Positions 33,101 through 46,335 of a stretch of DNA of 64,000 nt are shown piece after piece. The position numbers were made by a program, and so were the translations under genes. The notes below the pieces were generated by a model. It was not told the DNA's origin. It did no database searches and saw only the letters and a program-made list of their open reading frames with translations. The DNA lies in contig NC_045143.1 of assembly GCF_008831285.2 (NCBI RefSeq), positions 14,285,151 to 14,349,150 on the forward strand, given 5' to 3'. The first letter of the stretch is position 1. Every line of letters starts with the position of its first letter. The stretch is from Nymphaea colorata. Its lineage: Eukaryota > Streptophyta > Magnoliopsida > Nymphaeales > Nymphaeaceae.

Positions 33101-36100
33101 TTTCACCTCTAGCATTCTGTCATAAGTTCATCATACTATAATTCCCTGTTTATGAGAATAAGTTTTCCCAATCTTTCACTTTGAGTCATTTCTTTTTTAT
33201 AAAAGAGTGCCACACCAATGTTTAGGTCAATCCCAGCGCATTAAGTGTACTTTTTAGGTTCCAAAACTAGCAATTTAGTCATCATAATCTATTTTTTATT
33301 TCTACAAAAAAAAAAAAAAAAACAGTTCTACCAGACTTATATGGATCACAACTCCCAATCCGAAGTAGGCTTTAAGGTCTTCCATTTAGAGTGGTATCTT
33401 TTAGATATCTAGTATTTTTAGACCAGATTTTATGTTAGTTTGTGGTCTTCTAGCATGTTTTCTATCTATCATTCTAGAAGTTTTTTTTGTCATGTTACAT
33501 TTCTAGATTTCTGTAACAAGATAGATTTTGCCTATGTTATCATTTGACAAGGCATCATTAGGGTCATTCATATAGGTCTCCCTCGAGTTTATGGGATTTT
33601 GTGGTCATCAGAGTCTTGTCTTGATTCTTTTGCTTCATGTTATTTTCCGCATGCATACATCTAGCTATAGCAATCATAGAAGTAATGCGCAACAATGGGA
33701 TCTTTCTCCATTGCTTTCCCATGTTGTCAAGCTAATACCAGATCGCATACATGGTTTTGTTCATTTACTCATTTGTTCCCTTGTGTAGGTTCTCTAGTTG
33801 TTCTCTTTTATTGTGTTATTTTTCATTATTATTCAATTCAAAAGGTCGTATTACGTAATCAAAATAATGACATAGCTGATGTTATTTTACCTTTTTGCCT
33901 TTACTTTAGGATTGCATTTAATTTTGAATTTCCAGTTATGGTTTAGATGAATGTTTCACACACCTGCTGTTCTCCTAAAGATTAAGGAATCAAACTTTAA
34001 TCATTGGCTACTCATTGTTTTCCATGGGCACTAATATAGTGACTAAAAGTCCAACTAAAAAATGATCTAGATTCCCTTACTATCTTCTATTAGAGCACAC
34101 TTTATAAAATCATTCATGGTCATGTGATCTTCTAAGTCTTTTCCAAGCTTTGCACTTGTGGATGTTACAATTATACACACACATTTCATTATTCTTTGGC
34201 ACCTGGAGGAATCAAAACCCTACTTGTATAGTCATAAGTCCAATTGTCATGAAGATTAAAACCACCCTAGTTAGAATACACTTTCAAAATGGTTTTTAAA
34301 ACCACATCAACTCACCAAGTTCCATTTTTTAATCATCTTTTCAAAACAAGATTCTTTCGAAAGCCATATTCATGAACTCATTTCCAGTTTCAATCTTCAA
34401 ATCTCCAACTTGTTTTTAAAATCCATGCATTCTATAGGATTAGGTTGCATCACATATGGCGGGATTATGAAATTGGGTTTCAGAATGCTAACTGCTAAAC
34501 CCCTAAGGGTTGACTAGGTGTTCTTTCCAAAACTTAGTTTCATGTATCACTTTTCAAAAAGCAATCATCTCTTCCAAAGCTATATTTCTTTAATGCATTC
34601 TATGTCATGACAATACTTAAGCATTTAAGCCATAGTTAGGCATACCTCAATCATTTGATTGGTTATCCCATATAAAAGTATCAAGAACTGTCAATCCTTG
34701 TACTTACAAGAGCTCTCACATTTCAAAAATATTAACAGTAAGTTTTCTAAATTCTTTTAAATAATGGCTATATGGAGAACTTCAAGCATTTTGCATGTAA
34801 ATTCCTACACCTTCTAAATATTTGCTAGATTTTTGTTGTATCATGATTAGAAGAGTTGTGTATTTATCTATTCCCTCATACTTTAGAGTTCTTAGCATTG
34901 CCTTTCCATGACACTTTAAACCCATAATTCTTGCAATAACTGTCAATGTCAAGGTCATCACAAAATTTTCAAGCTAGAAGATGCAAGTCATAGAGTTCTA
35001 CCTATTGGCTAGAGCATTCACATGCTTCCAACAGATCTTGAAGTAGTGGTGGTCCAGAATTCTGCCAAAATGTATTCTCCTTAGTTACTTCTTTTGGCAG
35101 TTAATCAGGATATCATATCACTTCATAATTAAGAACCAACAATAGTGCCATATTTCTATTTGTAAGGATATATATATATAAATAAATCCAAAATATAAAA
35201 GGACATTATAAGTGATTTTAACAATAAAGCTTACAACAATATTGAAAGCACAATGATACAACCACCAGTATAAGAATACCTACCTTTAGTAATGCATGAT
35301 AGATATTTGTTGTTGTTTGTTTGGACTTTGGAAACAAAATATAGACTTGCTTGCAACTGCAAATTTGCAACTTAAATTGTCATTGTTCTAGATGATTAAT
35401 AATGAAACTTTTTCATTGCTGATCATTCCATATTAGTAATAGATATCATCTTTGTTATGAAAAAAATTAGCATCACGATTTTTAGTAATAGAGCATGTCA
35501 CACAACGTTTTTGTTTTCGAAAATCTTTAGCGACGAAACATATCTTACTAAAAGTCTCCCTCATTGTAGTGCACAATGCTTGTAAACTTTATGCATCTTC
35601 AGTTGTTAACTCTGTAATAGCAAACAACATTATAAGATGTACCAATCAAGCTTACTTCACACTACGTCTAGTCTCCTAATATGATAGATGACAACTCACC
35701 CTCTAGCAGCTTTAATTCCAGGCTCATAAAGGCTAGAAATCAGGGCAACCAATATACTAAATTTCTAATAATGGGGTGTTATAATTAACACCCCCCCCCC
35801 CCCCGGGCGCCCACACAACACCCAAAGTAACACGTGTATGCATGTGGGACAGTATTGAACCTGCTTTGATGCTACTGTGATAACCCAGCCCATTCCTTCA
35901 CTAGGCCTGGACTCCAAGTTTGCTGGATCTAAACCCACTTTCTAGTAAGTTTGGTTCCAACCCTAATAAGGTTAGAATCAAGACAATCAATCATTTATCC
36001 AACTTCTTTATAAGCCCTTGAAGATTTCTCACAATCTTCAATATGGAACTGAATTTTTTGTAATGGGGTCTGTTACTATATATTCATTCCATGCCATCTG

Positions 36101-36484
36101 TTTAGTTGAATCATTTTCAAGCCAGTTTTCATATTGTATGGATGGATGCAAAATCTTCAAAGATTTATATTAAAAAATCTGATATATGAATCAAATTTTA
36201 TTAAACTTTTGTTTATTGATCTTACATTGCTTATAAAGTCTGATCTAGGCATTGGATTTAAATATCTTTTATTTTATATTTTTAAAAGTTCAGCATTCAT
36301 TCGCATGGTCAAGTTCTTTAAAAATGCATAAAACAATAGCTAGCATGTGTATGAGATCGTGGATTACTTTGCAGTTTCCCATGATTCGCTGAACGACTGG
36401 TTATGGATGTTGAACTTGAATGGCAGAGTATTAATGGTCCATTATGTATGCTAGGTTTATGTTAGGTACTCCATCTAAAACTGA
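30196..36484. other. Long unassigned AT-rich region
   Basis: I see no supportable gene; the open frames are short and unlike known proteins. Marks within it are an A-run at 33306-33322, a hairpin with poly-C at 35773-35804, and many GAGCT-containing phrases at 30.2-32.8 kb that suggest a degraded repeat, possibly a long LTR. Confidence 0.4.
35773..35804. repeat. Perfect hairpin running into a 14-base C-run
   Basis: GGGGTGTTA, loop TAAT, TAACACCCC forms a 9-bp stem at 35773-35794; its last C bases are the start of a C14 run (35791-35804) followed by GGGCGCCC. Homopolymer length may be unreliable. Confidence 0.8.
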
Positions 36485-37160
36485 AGGTGGCAGAGCTAGG
36501 CGTGTGCTTGTATGGGTAATTGCCCACACAGACCCACGTAATTTATTTTATTTATATACTAATTCTCAGTATAATTCAGTTTATTACATATTGGTGCCCC
36601 TCGGACCAAAGGTCTCTTGCAATAGTACACAAATTTCTGTCTTCGCCTTGGATTCATAATTTCATATACCATGGCTATATGCAGCTGGCAGGGGAGGGTC
36701 GCTCTTGAGACTTAAACTGGGAATAGATGCGGAGCTAGAAATTTATACTTAAGGGGTACTAGTAATAAATTTTAAATTTTTAAAGGCATCAATATGTAAA
36801 TGAGAAAAATTGTTCTCAGGTGTCAATGGAAAAATAAGTATCTTTTTGGGTCTGTGATTGCCTGCATGGTGCCCACACCTGCCTCCACCCATGGGAGGTT
36901 CAAACCCCAGCAAATCTGAATATCAACCCAATTTGGTGACATCAACCACAATATTTATTGCACCAATCACTAACTTCATGGGGGAGATAGAAATTAATTA
37001 TTGTGATTAAGGGGCACGTACTTTAAACTGTAACTTTTAATAGAAAACTAATATTGAAATAAATGTGTTATATGATATTAATATATCAATATGCAATTTA
37101 AAAGGGTTTGGGTGGGCAATTTTCCACACAAGACCACATGTGCCTCTGTCACTAAAGAGT
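36485..37160. mobile_element. Degraded hAT-MITE-like copies, possibly nested
   Basis: At 36488 GGTGGCAGAGCTAG and near 37145 TGCCTCTGTCACT resemble the left and right inverted ends of the MITE family seen at 44730. Between them, 36725-36893 has its own pair (TAGATGCGGAGCTAG and CTGCCTCCACCCATG, each 11 of 15 matching). No target duplication is convincing. The outer pair may be one element with another inserted into it. Confidence 0.35.
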
Positions 37161-39329
37161 GTCATTATTTTTTTTCTTCTAGCATGTGCCTCCTATGTCA
37201 CAAAAGATGGAGGCAACTAAAAGGTAGAGGCGGGGCCCAAACCAGAACAATCCCCATTATCAACGCCCATTGAGATCAACATTTATAGTCTTTGGGACTA
37301 AAAAATCCATGTGCTTTTGCCCCCACCTTCATTTCCCTCCCCACATGGGATGTGGAGTCTTGTCAATCAAAAAGATGCTTTGGTGGGGGGCCTCCTTTCA
37401 TTCACAGTTTTTAGGCAACTTTTTTTTGAAAATTTACTAGTATCTATCATATCATTTACTTTTCAAGCGAAAATGTGTGTGTGTGTATATATATATATAT
37501 ATGGCCATGACTATAGCCAATTGGACATGTTAATTTAATATTTGCTACAAAGATTTTTTTTTATGTTTAATCCATGAAGATTTTTTCCTTTTTTTGGCCT
37601 TTCACTTTGATGCACCTACTTTAAGCCTAGATTAATTAAGGTCCATCATGTCTGAAGATGTCAATAAATTGAATTCAGATCTGATACCTCACCCAAAAAA
37701 AATAGATATAAATGAAGAAATTTAACATCCAAAGATCGTATTCAGATTCAAAAAGGATATCTAATCAAAGTCAAATTTGGTTTTAAATAAATATATAACG
37801 GACTCATCTTTGAATTTAGTTTTAAGTAGATATATTTTGTTTTCAATATTCATGAATTTCAAATAACAATTCTTAATATATGATAATGTGGTTCAGATTT
37901 GGTTTATATATTTAAAAGTGTGATGCAGATTTGGGTGTGAATCCAAAACAGATTTGAATTGGATTTGGATTTCAAATTTAAAATTCGGACTCAAATATAG
38001 TATAGATTGTTCCTCTTTTGCATTTGAATCTTAAATCCGAACATGGGGACATATTATAAATTAGTTATGGTAAAGGGTACATCTGATTTGAATCTCATCC
38101 ATTGACATCTCTAATCATTTCGCCCTATTGACATCTCTAATCATAAAGGAAGACATGATTTTTCAAAATGAGGACTCAGCCCCCAACAGAGTATTGTATT
38201 CTGTAAGATTAAAAAAGTGGCATACTTATACAAAGTTAAAGCAAATGAAACTACAACAAAGATGAGTTGTGCTGGCCTTCTTGATAGTAAGAGATAGTCT
38301 AAAAGAAGTACCAGATATTATAGACTATGGTTACTGGTAACCGAGTCTCTTAAATAAACATTAACCCAAAAATAACTTCGCTAAAAGTAAAGCGGTTAAA
38401 CGTCAATTTTCCTTTTTCAGCTTTTCTTTTATAAGTCAAGGTCTTGGGATGCTGCCCATGTCATGGGTACAACCTTGTGTCACCATAAGGGTGACACCCC
38501 ATGTCACCAGGGCACGTCGTTTTGTTGGTGAGTCAATACCTATTATGATTTGATCCGACCCATGCACATGTTGCTATGAACTGTTCAAATGTCTTATTAT
38601 TATCAATATTTAAAAGCCTTTTCGTAATTATAAATGGAAAATGCCTTCCTATAGTAACGGATGCAGGTAAGGGGTTGTGTGGCCAATTAATTGTTCATGG
38701 GAACGGCTTATTTGTGTGGTTGATGTCTTATAGCTGCTTTTTTATTTATATATTAGTCTCCCTTAAATATCCAAAATTTTCTGCCATTTGCCTTTTTCGG
38801 CCACTTTGGGGTTTTGCTTCTGAAAATGAGTTTGTCGTGTAGTCACATATGAATGATTATCTTGAAGATACCAACGACCAGCAATCATGATTTTCACAAA
38901 ACGTTGCGTGGCCATTTTCAAAATTTGTATCAAAAATAGTCTTTTTTTTGTAAAATATATCTTGATCATGGAAACTTGTATATTAGACAAAGAAAATCTA
39001 ACGTTTAGCTTTCCGATGGGACAGCCTACAGCTCTCTTATGTCTTGTAAAAGGGTTTTAAGTGTTGGCTATATGATTTTTCATATCTGAAGTCATTTTTC
39101 ATCTTCTTGCAGCTAGTTTTATTCAGATAAAACGAAAGTTTTATGGTTTTTTCCTTTCTCGTCGGACGGCAATGCAGACACCTCAAGCTTTACATTTTTC
39201 ATAATTAACTATGGTTCCAAGTACTTGATGCTTAAACATCAGCATTAAACTTTTTTATTGCAAAGTTGTATTGCCATGTCGGCATGACTTGTCCTGGTAT
39301 TAAATAGTGAAAGTGTTAAGGACAAGGAC
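37161..39329. other. Unassigned intergenic DNA
   Basis: No gene seen. A (TG)n(TA)n microsatellite is at 37474-37502. From 37650 to 38130 the sequence is full of GGATTTGAATTT-like phrases, a low-complexity repeat type. A small perfect stem GTGTCACC/GGTGACAC lies near 38477-38496. Confidence 0.4.
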
Positions 39330-39337
39330 ACAACATG

Positions 39338-39532
39338 GGGGGCGGAGGGAAGGGGGGCCCACCTAGGCCATGGCCTTACCGTGGAAAATGAAAAAAATAT
39401 ATTTTACATTAAAAAAATATAATTTTTTAAGTGTGTAATGTATTTTTTAGAGTTGAATTCAATTTGGCCCTATCCAGATCCAGAGGTTGGACTGTCGGCC
39501 CGTCCCTAAAGAAAATCCTGGCTCCACTCCTG
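39338..39532. mobile_element. hAT-type MITE, degenerate (195 bp)
   Basis: Flanked by a perfect 8-bp target duplication ACAACATG (39330-39337 and 39533-39540). The right end CTGGCTCCACTCCTG matches the inverted end of the 44730 element at 12 of 15 positions. The left end GGGGGCGGAGGGAAGG is a more altered version. No coding capacity. The target duplication length indicates hAT transposase in trans. Confidence 0.7.
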
Positions 39533-39540
39533 ACAACATG

Positions 39541-42040
39541 TGATGCTGCAATTCTCTTTGTAACGGTGAAATGTTTTAGTTTGACCTATGTTTTGTTGCA
39601 AAATGCTGTCAAAGAGATGGGAGCGGCCGTGATGGTCTGTGTGTTGCTTTATATTTTTTGGATGGTTCCTCGGTCTTATGGTTGCGGAAATGGTACACTG
39701 TTTCCATATACAAGGGCTCAATGCAGCCTTGGACCCAGCAAGCAAGCGGGGGGAGGCTTCAGCCCCCTCCTCGTCGGATTCCACTACACTCCAGAAGTAA
39801 TTAACCCATGATATGGAAATCATTTCTTTCTTTAGGACAGTAGATCTCTCTCGCCATGATAAAGAGTGCCTCAACTTAGGATTCAAAAAGCTGTCTTTCA
39901 ATATTGGTGCACTTCGTTAGCTTGCACAACTTCAAACAAAAAACATGCAAAACAATGTTCTTGATATATATGCTTTCGTAACGTTGTTAGATTATTAAAA
40001 ATATTAAAATCTCCATGTTGCGGATATTCAACACAATACATAAAATGAGAATTTTTCACCAGGTATTGACGTAGATAGGGCAAAAGAGATTTAGAGGCAA
40101 GTGGAGAACAAAAGATTGCAAACTCGTTTTGCTCACTTGTAGCCCAATGTAACTGGCCTTTGTTGAGTGTGAGCAAAAAAATGGATGTACAGTAGAAAAT
40201 GTGACTCCTGTTTTTTGGGGTTATAAACAAATGTAACTAATCATTTATGAAAAAAATACCTCAGTAGTTTGGAAATAGGTATGTAAACATTAAAAATTAG
40301 TTGAAAAAGTTGATGGAAAAAAGAGACCAAAATACTATTTTTAAAATACTTACCTGTTTTAATCCATGTCATCTATCCTGTGTCTCACGTAGGTCCATGA
40401 GCAATGCTCATCATCAAGGGCAAGAAGTAGCGATTGTTGGAAATGGATTCAAGCACCTATGGTGCATGTTGACGATGTTCTTGAAACCCACATAAGTTTC
40501 TACTTGGAATGCTTTAGATGTGATTGATATCAAGTAAAATATCAGATCTATGACATGATTAGTAAAAAATAATGCTTGTAGGGTGGAATTTCATGCTAAC
40601 TTTGTTATAAAAGATGTCTGTTCAAGGGATTGATTACTGCAGCCTCCACTTCCGGACATGGCCAAAGGACAGGATAAAGGATCCTCGACATCATGATACT
40701 TAGCTGAGATTTGCTATCAACACTTAAGTTGAACTTTTGAACTACTTTTTTAAAACATGCATCAATTTCCTTTTCCTCAAGCACATTCCATGTTCAGAGC
40801 ATCTCACTTTGATACATGTTGATTTAGGGGTCCTACTCCTAATTATTTTTGAGGAGGGGTCAGTTGTTACCTGTTGATTACAGAGGGTTCAACTAATTAT
40901 TTTCTTTTGTTAGAAAAATGATACACTTCCATGTTTTAATAAAAAAAAAAAAAAATTGACCGTATCATTGAAAAACTACTAGGCATGTGATCAAAGCTTA
41001 ACATAATGAACTTTATAAGGAACTCTTGAGCAAAGGTTTTTCAAGTTTCTTGACATCAAGAATGGCTATCACATCTACATATATCTTAACAAAATAGAAC
41101 CATAGAATCAAAACATTGTTGTATTGTTGGGAAAAAGTTAAAATATGACTGTTCATACCTCTATGCCACAACCTTTTTAAATTAATGCATTTTGAGTTGT
41201 TGTGCCTATTAGTGATAATTGAATAATAAGTCTCCATATCAAGTGGATATAAAATTCTCCTTGGATAGATAATTGGTGTAGTCGAAGCCTTTAGGATCAC
41301 ATCAAGGGTGAAGACTTTGTCAAGCTGGTTCCTTATTTCAATGCCACTTTAACCAATGTTCTATGAAATCCTCCATTGCAATCTATAGCTGGGTTAGGGC
41401 ATGAGATCTACTACAGTGGGCAGCTCCTGAAAGATATCCTCTTAGTGCTAGTAATATCAATGATAAAATAAAGAACCATGGTGGCCCAAACAACTAGGAC
41501 ATGCTAGTTTTCCTATTTGGTATGCAACAATAGATTGTTCACTGTAAATGGGACTGCAGTTTGTCAATGTTGTATGTTTTGTAGGTAGAGCAAGAATCTA
41601 ATTTTCATGTCATTATTCAATCTAGAGATGTGAGAAAATTGGTCCTTCATAGTGAAGAAATTTTGTAAAGCTAGAACACCATGAATTCATACTAAGTAGG
41701 AGTTTAAGCACTACAAAATTTAGTAGCGGCTGGCTCAAAGATTGTCGGAGGACAAGTTTTTAAGTTATCGTTTAGAGGTTGTGGTTTGGCCGTAACATGT
41801 TGTTGAATGATAGGTTCGGCCAAGCTGATATTAAATTTTTCTCAACTATAGTCTAGAATAAATGTCAAGGTACTTATTTATCAAGAAATTGGAAGGATAA
41901 GAAAAGAGAACTAGTAAGAATATCGCTCTCTACAAAGGCGATCTGTCATAATACAAGACTTTATATGAGTACAACAATTCTCTCACCATTCTCATGCCAG
42001 ATACTATCATCTTGATTATTTTTTCCTTCAACAATCATCG
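39541..42040. other. Unassigned intergenic DNA
   Basis: No gene or element recognised; an A-run lies near 40941-40955. The open frames here have no recognisable domain. Confidence 0.4.
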
Positions 42041-42735
42041 CAATAGCATGCTGAGATCCTCCATGAGCGAAGCAGTTGCTATGAAGCCATTGGCACAGTC
42101 CATCTTTAGTGGGCCGGTCCTTCAAAGAGAATTTTCCCGTTCTCTTTTTGTTTCATCCCGCGCGTTCTCTCTCCTCTCTTTCTTCTTCTTCAATGCTTCG
42201 TCCAAATGAAAAGCGTCTTCATCTAAATGCCCTTCACCACCGTTGTTGCTCTCATTTGCTGCCGCAAAGCCAGCCAAGGTACCTCCCTCTCTCTCTCTCT
42301 CTTCGATTTTGAAACCCTCGCTGGACTTCAGATTCATCTGAAACTCAGCGAGCTACATCTAAAACCCTTGCTCGGCAAAAGGGTTTCAGATTCATCTGAA
42401 ACCCTCGCTCCCATGCTTGCTTGCTGGGGCAAGGGTTTATTATGAAACCCTCGCCCCCTCGTTCAGCGAACGAGCCCTAATTTAGTGAGCGAGGGTTCCT
42501 TGGAGACTCAAAACTTAAAATCAAGATTTCTCATTTGATTCCTCTTTTTCTGCAGATCGGCCTTCCTCCTCCGCTGCCATCAGTCTTTGTAGGGGCTTCC
42601 ACCTCCGCTGCCATCTCCTTCCATAACAGCAGCACGCTCGAGCTCGAGGTCTGGCACGTTTGATCGAGCCAAGCCCCAGTTAACATTATATAACTCGATT
42701 CGAGCTTGAGCCGGGTCGAACCGTGCACCCCTCGT
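42041..42735. other. Pyrimidine-rich, GC-elevated patch with repeats
   Basis: Composition rises in C and T, with a (CT)n run at about 42285-42302 and a repeated GAAACCCTCGC phrase. A perfect 11-bp-stem hairpin lies at 42381-42404 (GGGTTTCAGAT, TC, ATCTGAAACCC). From 42630 the sequence is rich in TCGAGC. The CT-rich part resembles a plant 5' leader, but no coding exon follows that I can support. It may be a fragment of a gene or transposon. Confidence 0.35.
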
Positions 42736-43552
42736 TTGAATTGGGCTTTTGATTGTCATAAGGATGCTCTCTACTATGCCCTTTACCATTATTCAATTGT
42801 CCTGCCCCCAACAATGTGCAACAAATGCAATAAGCCATATACTTCATAAAAGGATGCATGATTTTAAAAGTAATAACTGTCGTCACAAAGCTTACAAATG
42901 ATCAAAAAGGTAATTCATTCAATGTGTGTATAAAGAATTAAGTTTTGATGTTTTATATCTTTATTGACAGACAATCAGCCAAGAACTTTATCATGGGGTA
43001 AGTTCTTTTCTTGACATTTTGAAGATATCGTTTGATTTGCAAAATACACATATTGGAAGATGAGGCAAATTACTATTTCAAAGCCAATCAAACTTCCTTT
43101 GTAGAGGTCCACACGCATGGTTTGGTTTGGCTACGAATAAGTTCACCTAATGGCTTTTATTCTAAGATTTGAACTTTGGATTGATTTTTTTGCTTTGGTG
43201 GTTTCAATAGGATGAATGGAGAACCATCTACATATTTAAAGAGGTGTTGTGAGAACATGACCGATTCAATCTAGGGCATCATAAGAGACACCTAATTTGG
43301 TCTAGTTTCATTGAGACAAGGCTGGCCACTGCATTCCACTAAACAACACGACCGGTAAGCATGGAGTTCCTGCCTGAGGAAGATGTGGAGGCCACAAGGT
43401 AAAGCTGAATAGTGACGGAAGTACAAAATGTGTGCTTTCATTGTGTTACATCTCCTTCATTTCAGCATTCTTGGCCCTTCTCTAGCAGCAGATGATTGGC
43501 ACAATACATCGGGGGGTGAGAGAGAGATGGCCAATCCCTTCTTTGACCATTA

Positions 43553-43848
43553 GGCCCCGTTTGATTGCAAGGACAAAACTGTGAAGTGGGTAAAATTCGT
43601 ACGGTCATAATAATTTTACCCCGTTCATTGTTGAGTGCATCAAATTGTTGAGTGCATCAAACAAAGTTAATTTTATCTTGTAAAAAACTACAATGTGCAT
43701 CAAACAAGGTTAATTTTACCACGTTAAATTCTATCATGTCATCAAACAAGACCTCAAATTGAAAAATGAAGAAATTTCATTCTGTAAATTTTTCTAAAAA
43801 AAATTAAAATTTACTACGTTAAATTCTTTCCTGCCATTAAACGAAATC
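43553..43848. mobile_element. Tourist-like (PIF/Harbinger) MITE, 296 bp
   Basis: Flanked by TTA on both sides (43550-43552 and 43849-43851), the Harbinger target duplication. The left end GGCCCCGTTTGATTGCAAGG pairs imperfectly with the right end, which read inverted is GATTTCGTTTAATGGCAGG. Inside are repeated GCATCAAACAA-type phrases. No coding capacity. A 3-bp duplication is weak evidence alone; the inverted ends add support. Confidence 0.5.
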
Positions 43849-44729
43849 TTAAGGATGAACTATTGAGAAATTGTGTTCATCATACCAAAAGAAAAAGAGA
43901 ATGCATTTTTGAACGCGGGTTATTTAGTGAATACAAATGCTCCTTGAGATTCGTGATGGTCAAGAAAATTTTCTAGATTGTCAGTTAGATCCAACATGCT
44001 AGCTAGAGAGAGATAAACTGAGAATCAAAAATTGTAAAACTGGAGAATAATCAAGGATATTGACTGCTTTCATGTTGAAGGAACGCATCCATCACCTTGA
44101 CCCGAAGGTAAAGGTTATCCCCTTCATCAAACATAACACATTACAACGTCACACATGCTCCTGATGTCAAACAACTGATTGCTTCTTGCAAAAATATGTA
44201 TTGAGTTTAGAGTTTAAAAGAACTTAGTTTAACAAGTATGGAACAAAGAAAACTCAAGTATTTGTGGTAGCGTGCTGTGTCCGTTGCCAATTCATAAAGA
44301 AAACCATACCCTGGACGAGTGTTTTGCATTCTAGCAACTGGGGATTTCTATGTAGCGGAAATCTCGCTTCTTAAAAAGCGTGTTAGAAACGGAATGATTG
44401 GACTCTTTATGTAATGAAAAGGAGGTTTTGAAGAATTCACGCGTTTTTATCTATCTCACTTTTATCTCATTTAGATTGAAAACTTGCTTCTCAAATCAAT
44501 AATTATGATCTGTTCACAGTTAGGTACTTTCAATTTGTTTATCCCTACTTTTAATCAATGCACTTTTTTGTCTTTTTGCAATAATATATATGGTACCATA
44601 TTATTATTATAATGTAAACTCAACTTTCATTAACGTTTGTTCATTAGCTTTTTCTTTTTACTTGCTTTACTTTTTTTTCTGTTTCGTTGAATTATTTTCG
44701 CTGCCACTCACTTGGATATTGGTCTCTCG

Positions 44730-44929
44730 CAGTGGCAGAGCCAGAAATTTTTGGCTATGGGGCACTAGTACATAGTTTGTGAAAAAATTTTCTGTTATTT
44801 TAAAAATAAAGCAAATATTGGCGTGGACAACACAGGCGTGAAGCTGGGTTGAGACTCCATTTCACATGGAGTTTTCTTGAACTGGCGTGGGCAGGCGCCC
44901 ACACCTACCCCACGCTGGCTCCGCCACTG
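44730..44929. mobile_element. hAT-type MITE, best-preserved copy (200 bp)
   Basis: Inverted ends CAGTGGCAGAGCCAG (left) and CTGGCTCCGCCACTG (right) match at 14 of 15 positions. They are flanked by a perfect 8-bp target duplication GTCTCTCG (44722-44729 and 44930-44937). An 8-bp duplication and ends starting CAG are hallmarks of hAT elements. It is non-coding and would depend on a hAT transposase from elsewhere. Related copies are at 39338 and 49723. Confidence 0.88.
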
Positions 44930-44937
44930 GTCTCTCG

Positions 44938-45890
44938 CTTATATAAACATATGTTGTTCTTTCACTTCCCAGCAGTTCTTACTACTTTTCGAATGGTTGT
45001 CCTTAGCCATTTCATATCTGGGTAACGAAAGGTCTACTCCCTAACGTTGCATCAAAGCATGACGAATTATGATTAAGGATGCTTCTTCGTATAGATCGTG
45101 AGCTATTGATATATTAATTCGTCTTTGCCTTATGCTTATGATTTTCTAGATTTGATCCTTAATAGAATTTAAACTAGTAAAGTATTCGTATTTTTTTGGG
45201 TTATTTGATTTATAATTCAAATATTGATTAGTAATGAAACTTTTGGTTTAATTTTTTCCCAGCAAGAAGCAAAATTATGGTAATCCTGAAAATGAATAGC
45301 ACTTTCGTTGTAACATAGTTGGATGAGCTGGTGGGCCGATGAGAAGTCGGTCGTCAGTTTGATTTTTGTAGGCTCTACTCATTTAGACTGCAAACGGTGA
45401 CAGTGTAATATCCTAGTTGACCATTATTCAACTCAAATTTCAAAGCACCTTAAACCATGAAATATGTGGAAAGGCGGTCATAAATATAAAGTCCAAAATC
45501 CTTGATATTCAATGAAGTCTAAGATTAGTTAATTTATCATTTGTTTCTTTTCGTACATTTACTAACTCATTTTTTTCCAAAATTGAAAACTTAAATTCCA
45601 AAAAAGCCTGGAGCAGTGGAAAAAGGCGGTCATAAATAACAAGTCCAAAAGTTCATGGAAACGCAGTGACTTTGCTAAGGTGGAATTCAATCCGTGCATC
45701 ATGCTTGACCACGGCTAGTTTTTCTTGCAAATTCAAATTAAACCTAATGGAGGCTAAATTTGTAAGTCTTTGTCATATATTAGGGCAAATGACGTGCAGC
45801 TGCTTTTGAAGGGACCAATTAAAACCAAATTTTAAAAAAAAAAAGTGTCAAAATAATCAAACGAAAAGTACTTTAAAAGCAATGGTTCTC
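44938..45890. other. Unassigned intergenic DNA
   Basis: AT-rich; no gene, RNA or element recognised. Confidence 0.4.
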
Positions 45891-46141
45891 CAATCCGTTG
45901 ATTTTGATCCAAACGGGTCGACTTGGAACGACCCAGACCCAGTTTACGGCACTGTTCTGTGCTCCAAGTTTCCAACTTTCTCCTTATCCGAAAAACCGGA
46001 AAAGAAAATTTAAAGATGCTGGCAACTGAGGGTCGGTGGTAAGGTGGAAAGGCAGTTCTGAGGTTTTCCGGGCGATCAGGGTTTCTTTTGTGATTGCGGA
46101 ATTCACGGGCATGATGACAAACAGGGGGAAGAGAAAAGGAG

Positions 46142-46335
46142 TATAAATAATGGAACGGCAGTGCCGGTCTCTCTTTTATTTGTGGGGCCCACCTCTTTCT
46201 TTCTGCAGAAGTTGAGGGCGGGCCCCACCCTTTCCCCATCCAGGACGGAACGAGAGCCCGCGGCGCACTCCGCATTCTCTTGTGGGACCCACATCCTCTT
46301 TTCCCCATGTCCTCTTAAGTGGGACCCACGCTAAA
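46142..46335. promoter_or_regulatory. Orphan promoter-like patch with four TCP-type sites
   Basis: Four copies of GGNCCCAC, the binding motif of TCP transcription factors, lie in 145 bp at 46185-46192, 46221-46228, 46285-46292 and 46322-46329. Two are within the palindrome GTGGGACCCAC. A TATA-like TATAAATA is at 46142-46149. The patch is GC-rich between AT-rich flanks. No supportable gene adjoins it, so its target is unknown; it could be a relic or the promoter of an unannotated RNA. Confidence 0.35.

Noticed and set aside
39431-39811. 126-codon frame downstream of the hAT MITE
   Set aside because: It begins inside the MITE and has no family resemblance.
42630-42735. TCGAGC-rich segment as a recognisable transposon end
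   Set aside because: The composition resembles some plant repeats, but no boundary or duplication could be shown.
45832-46308. 158-codon open frame on the minus strand
   Set aside because: It runs through the GC-rich patch, has no recognisable domain or plausible composition, and ends in low-complexity Phe/Asp codons; most likely chance.
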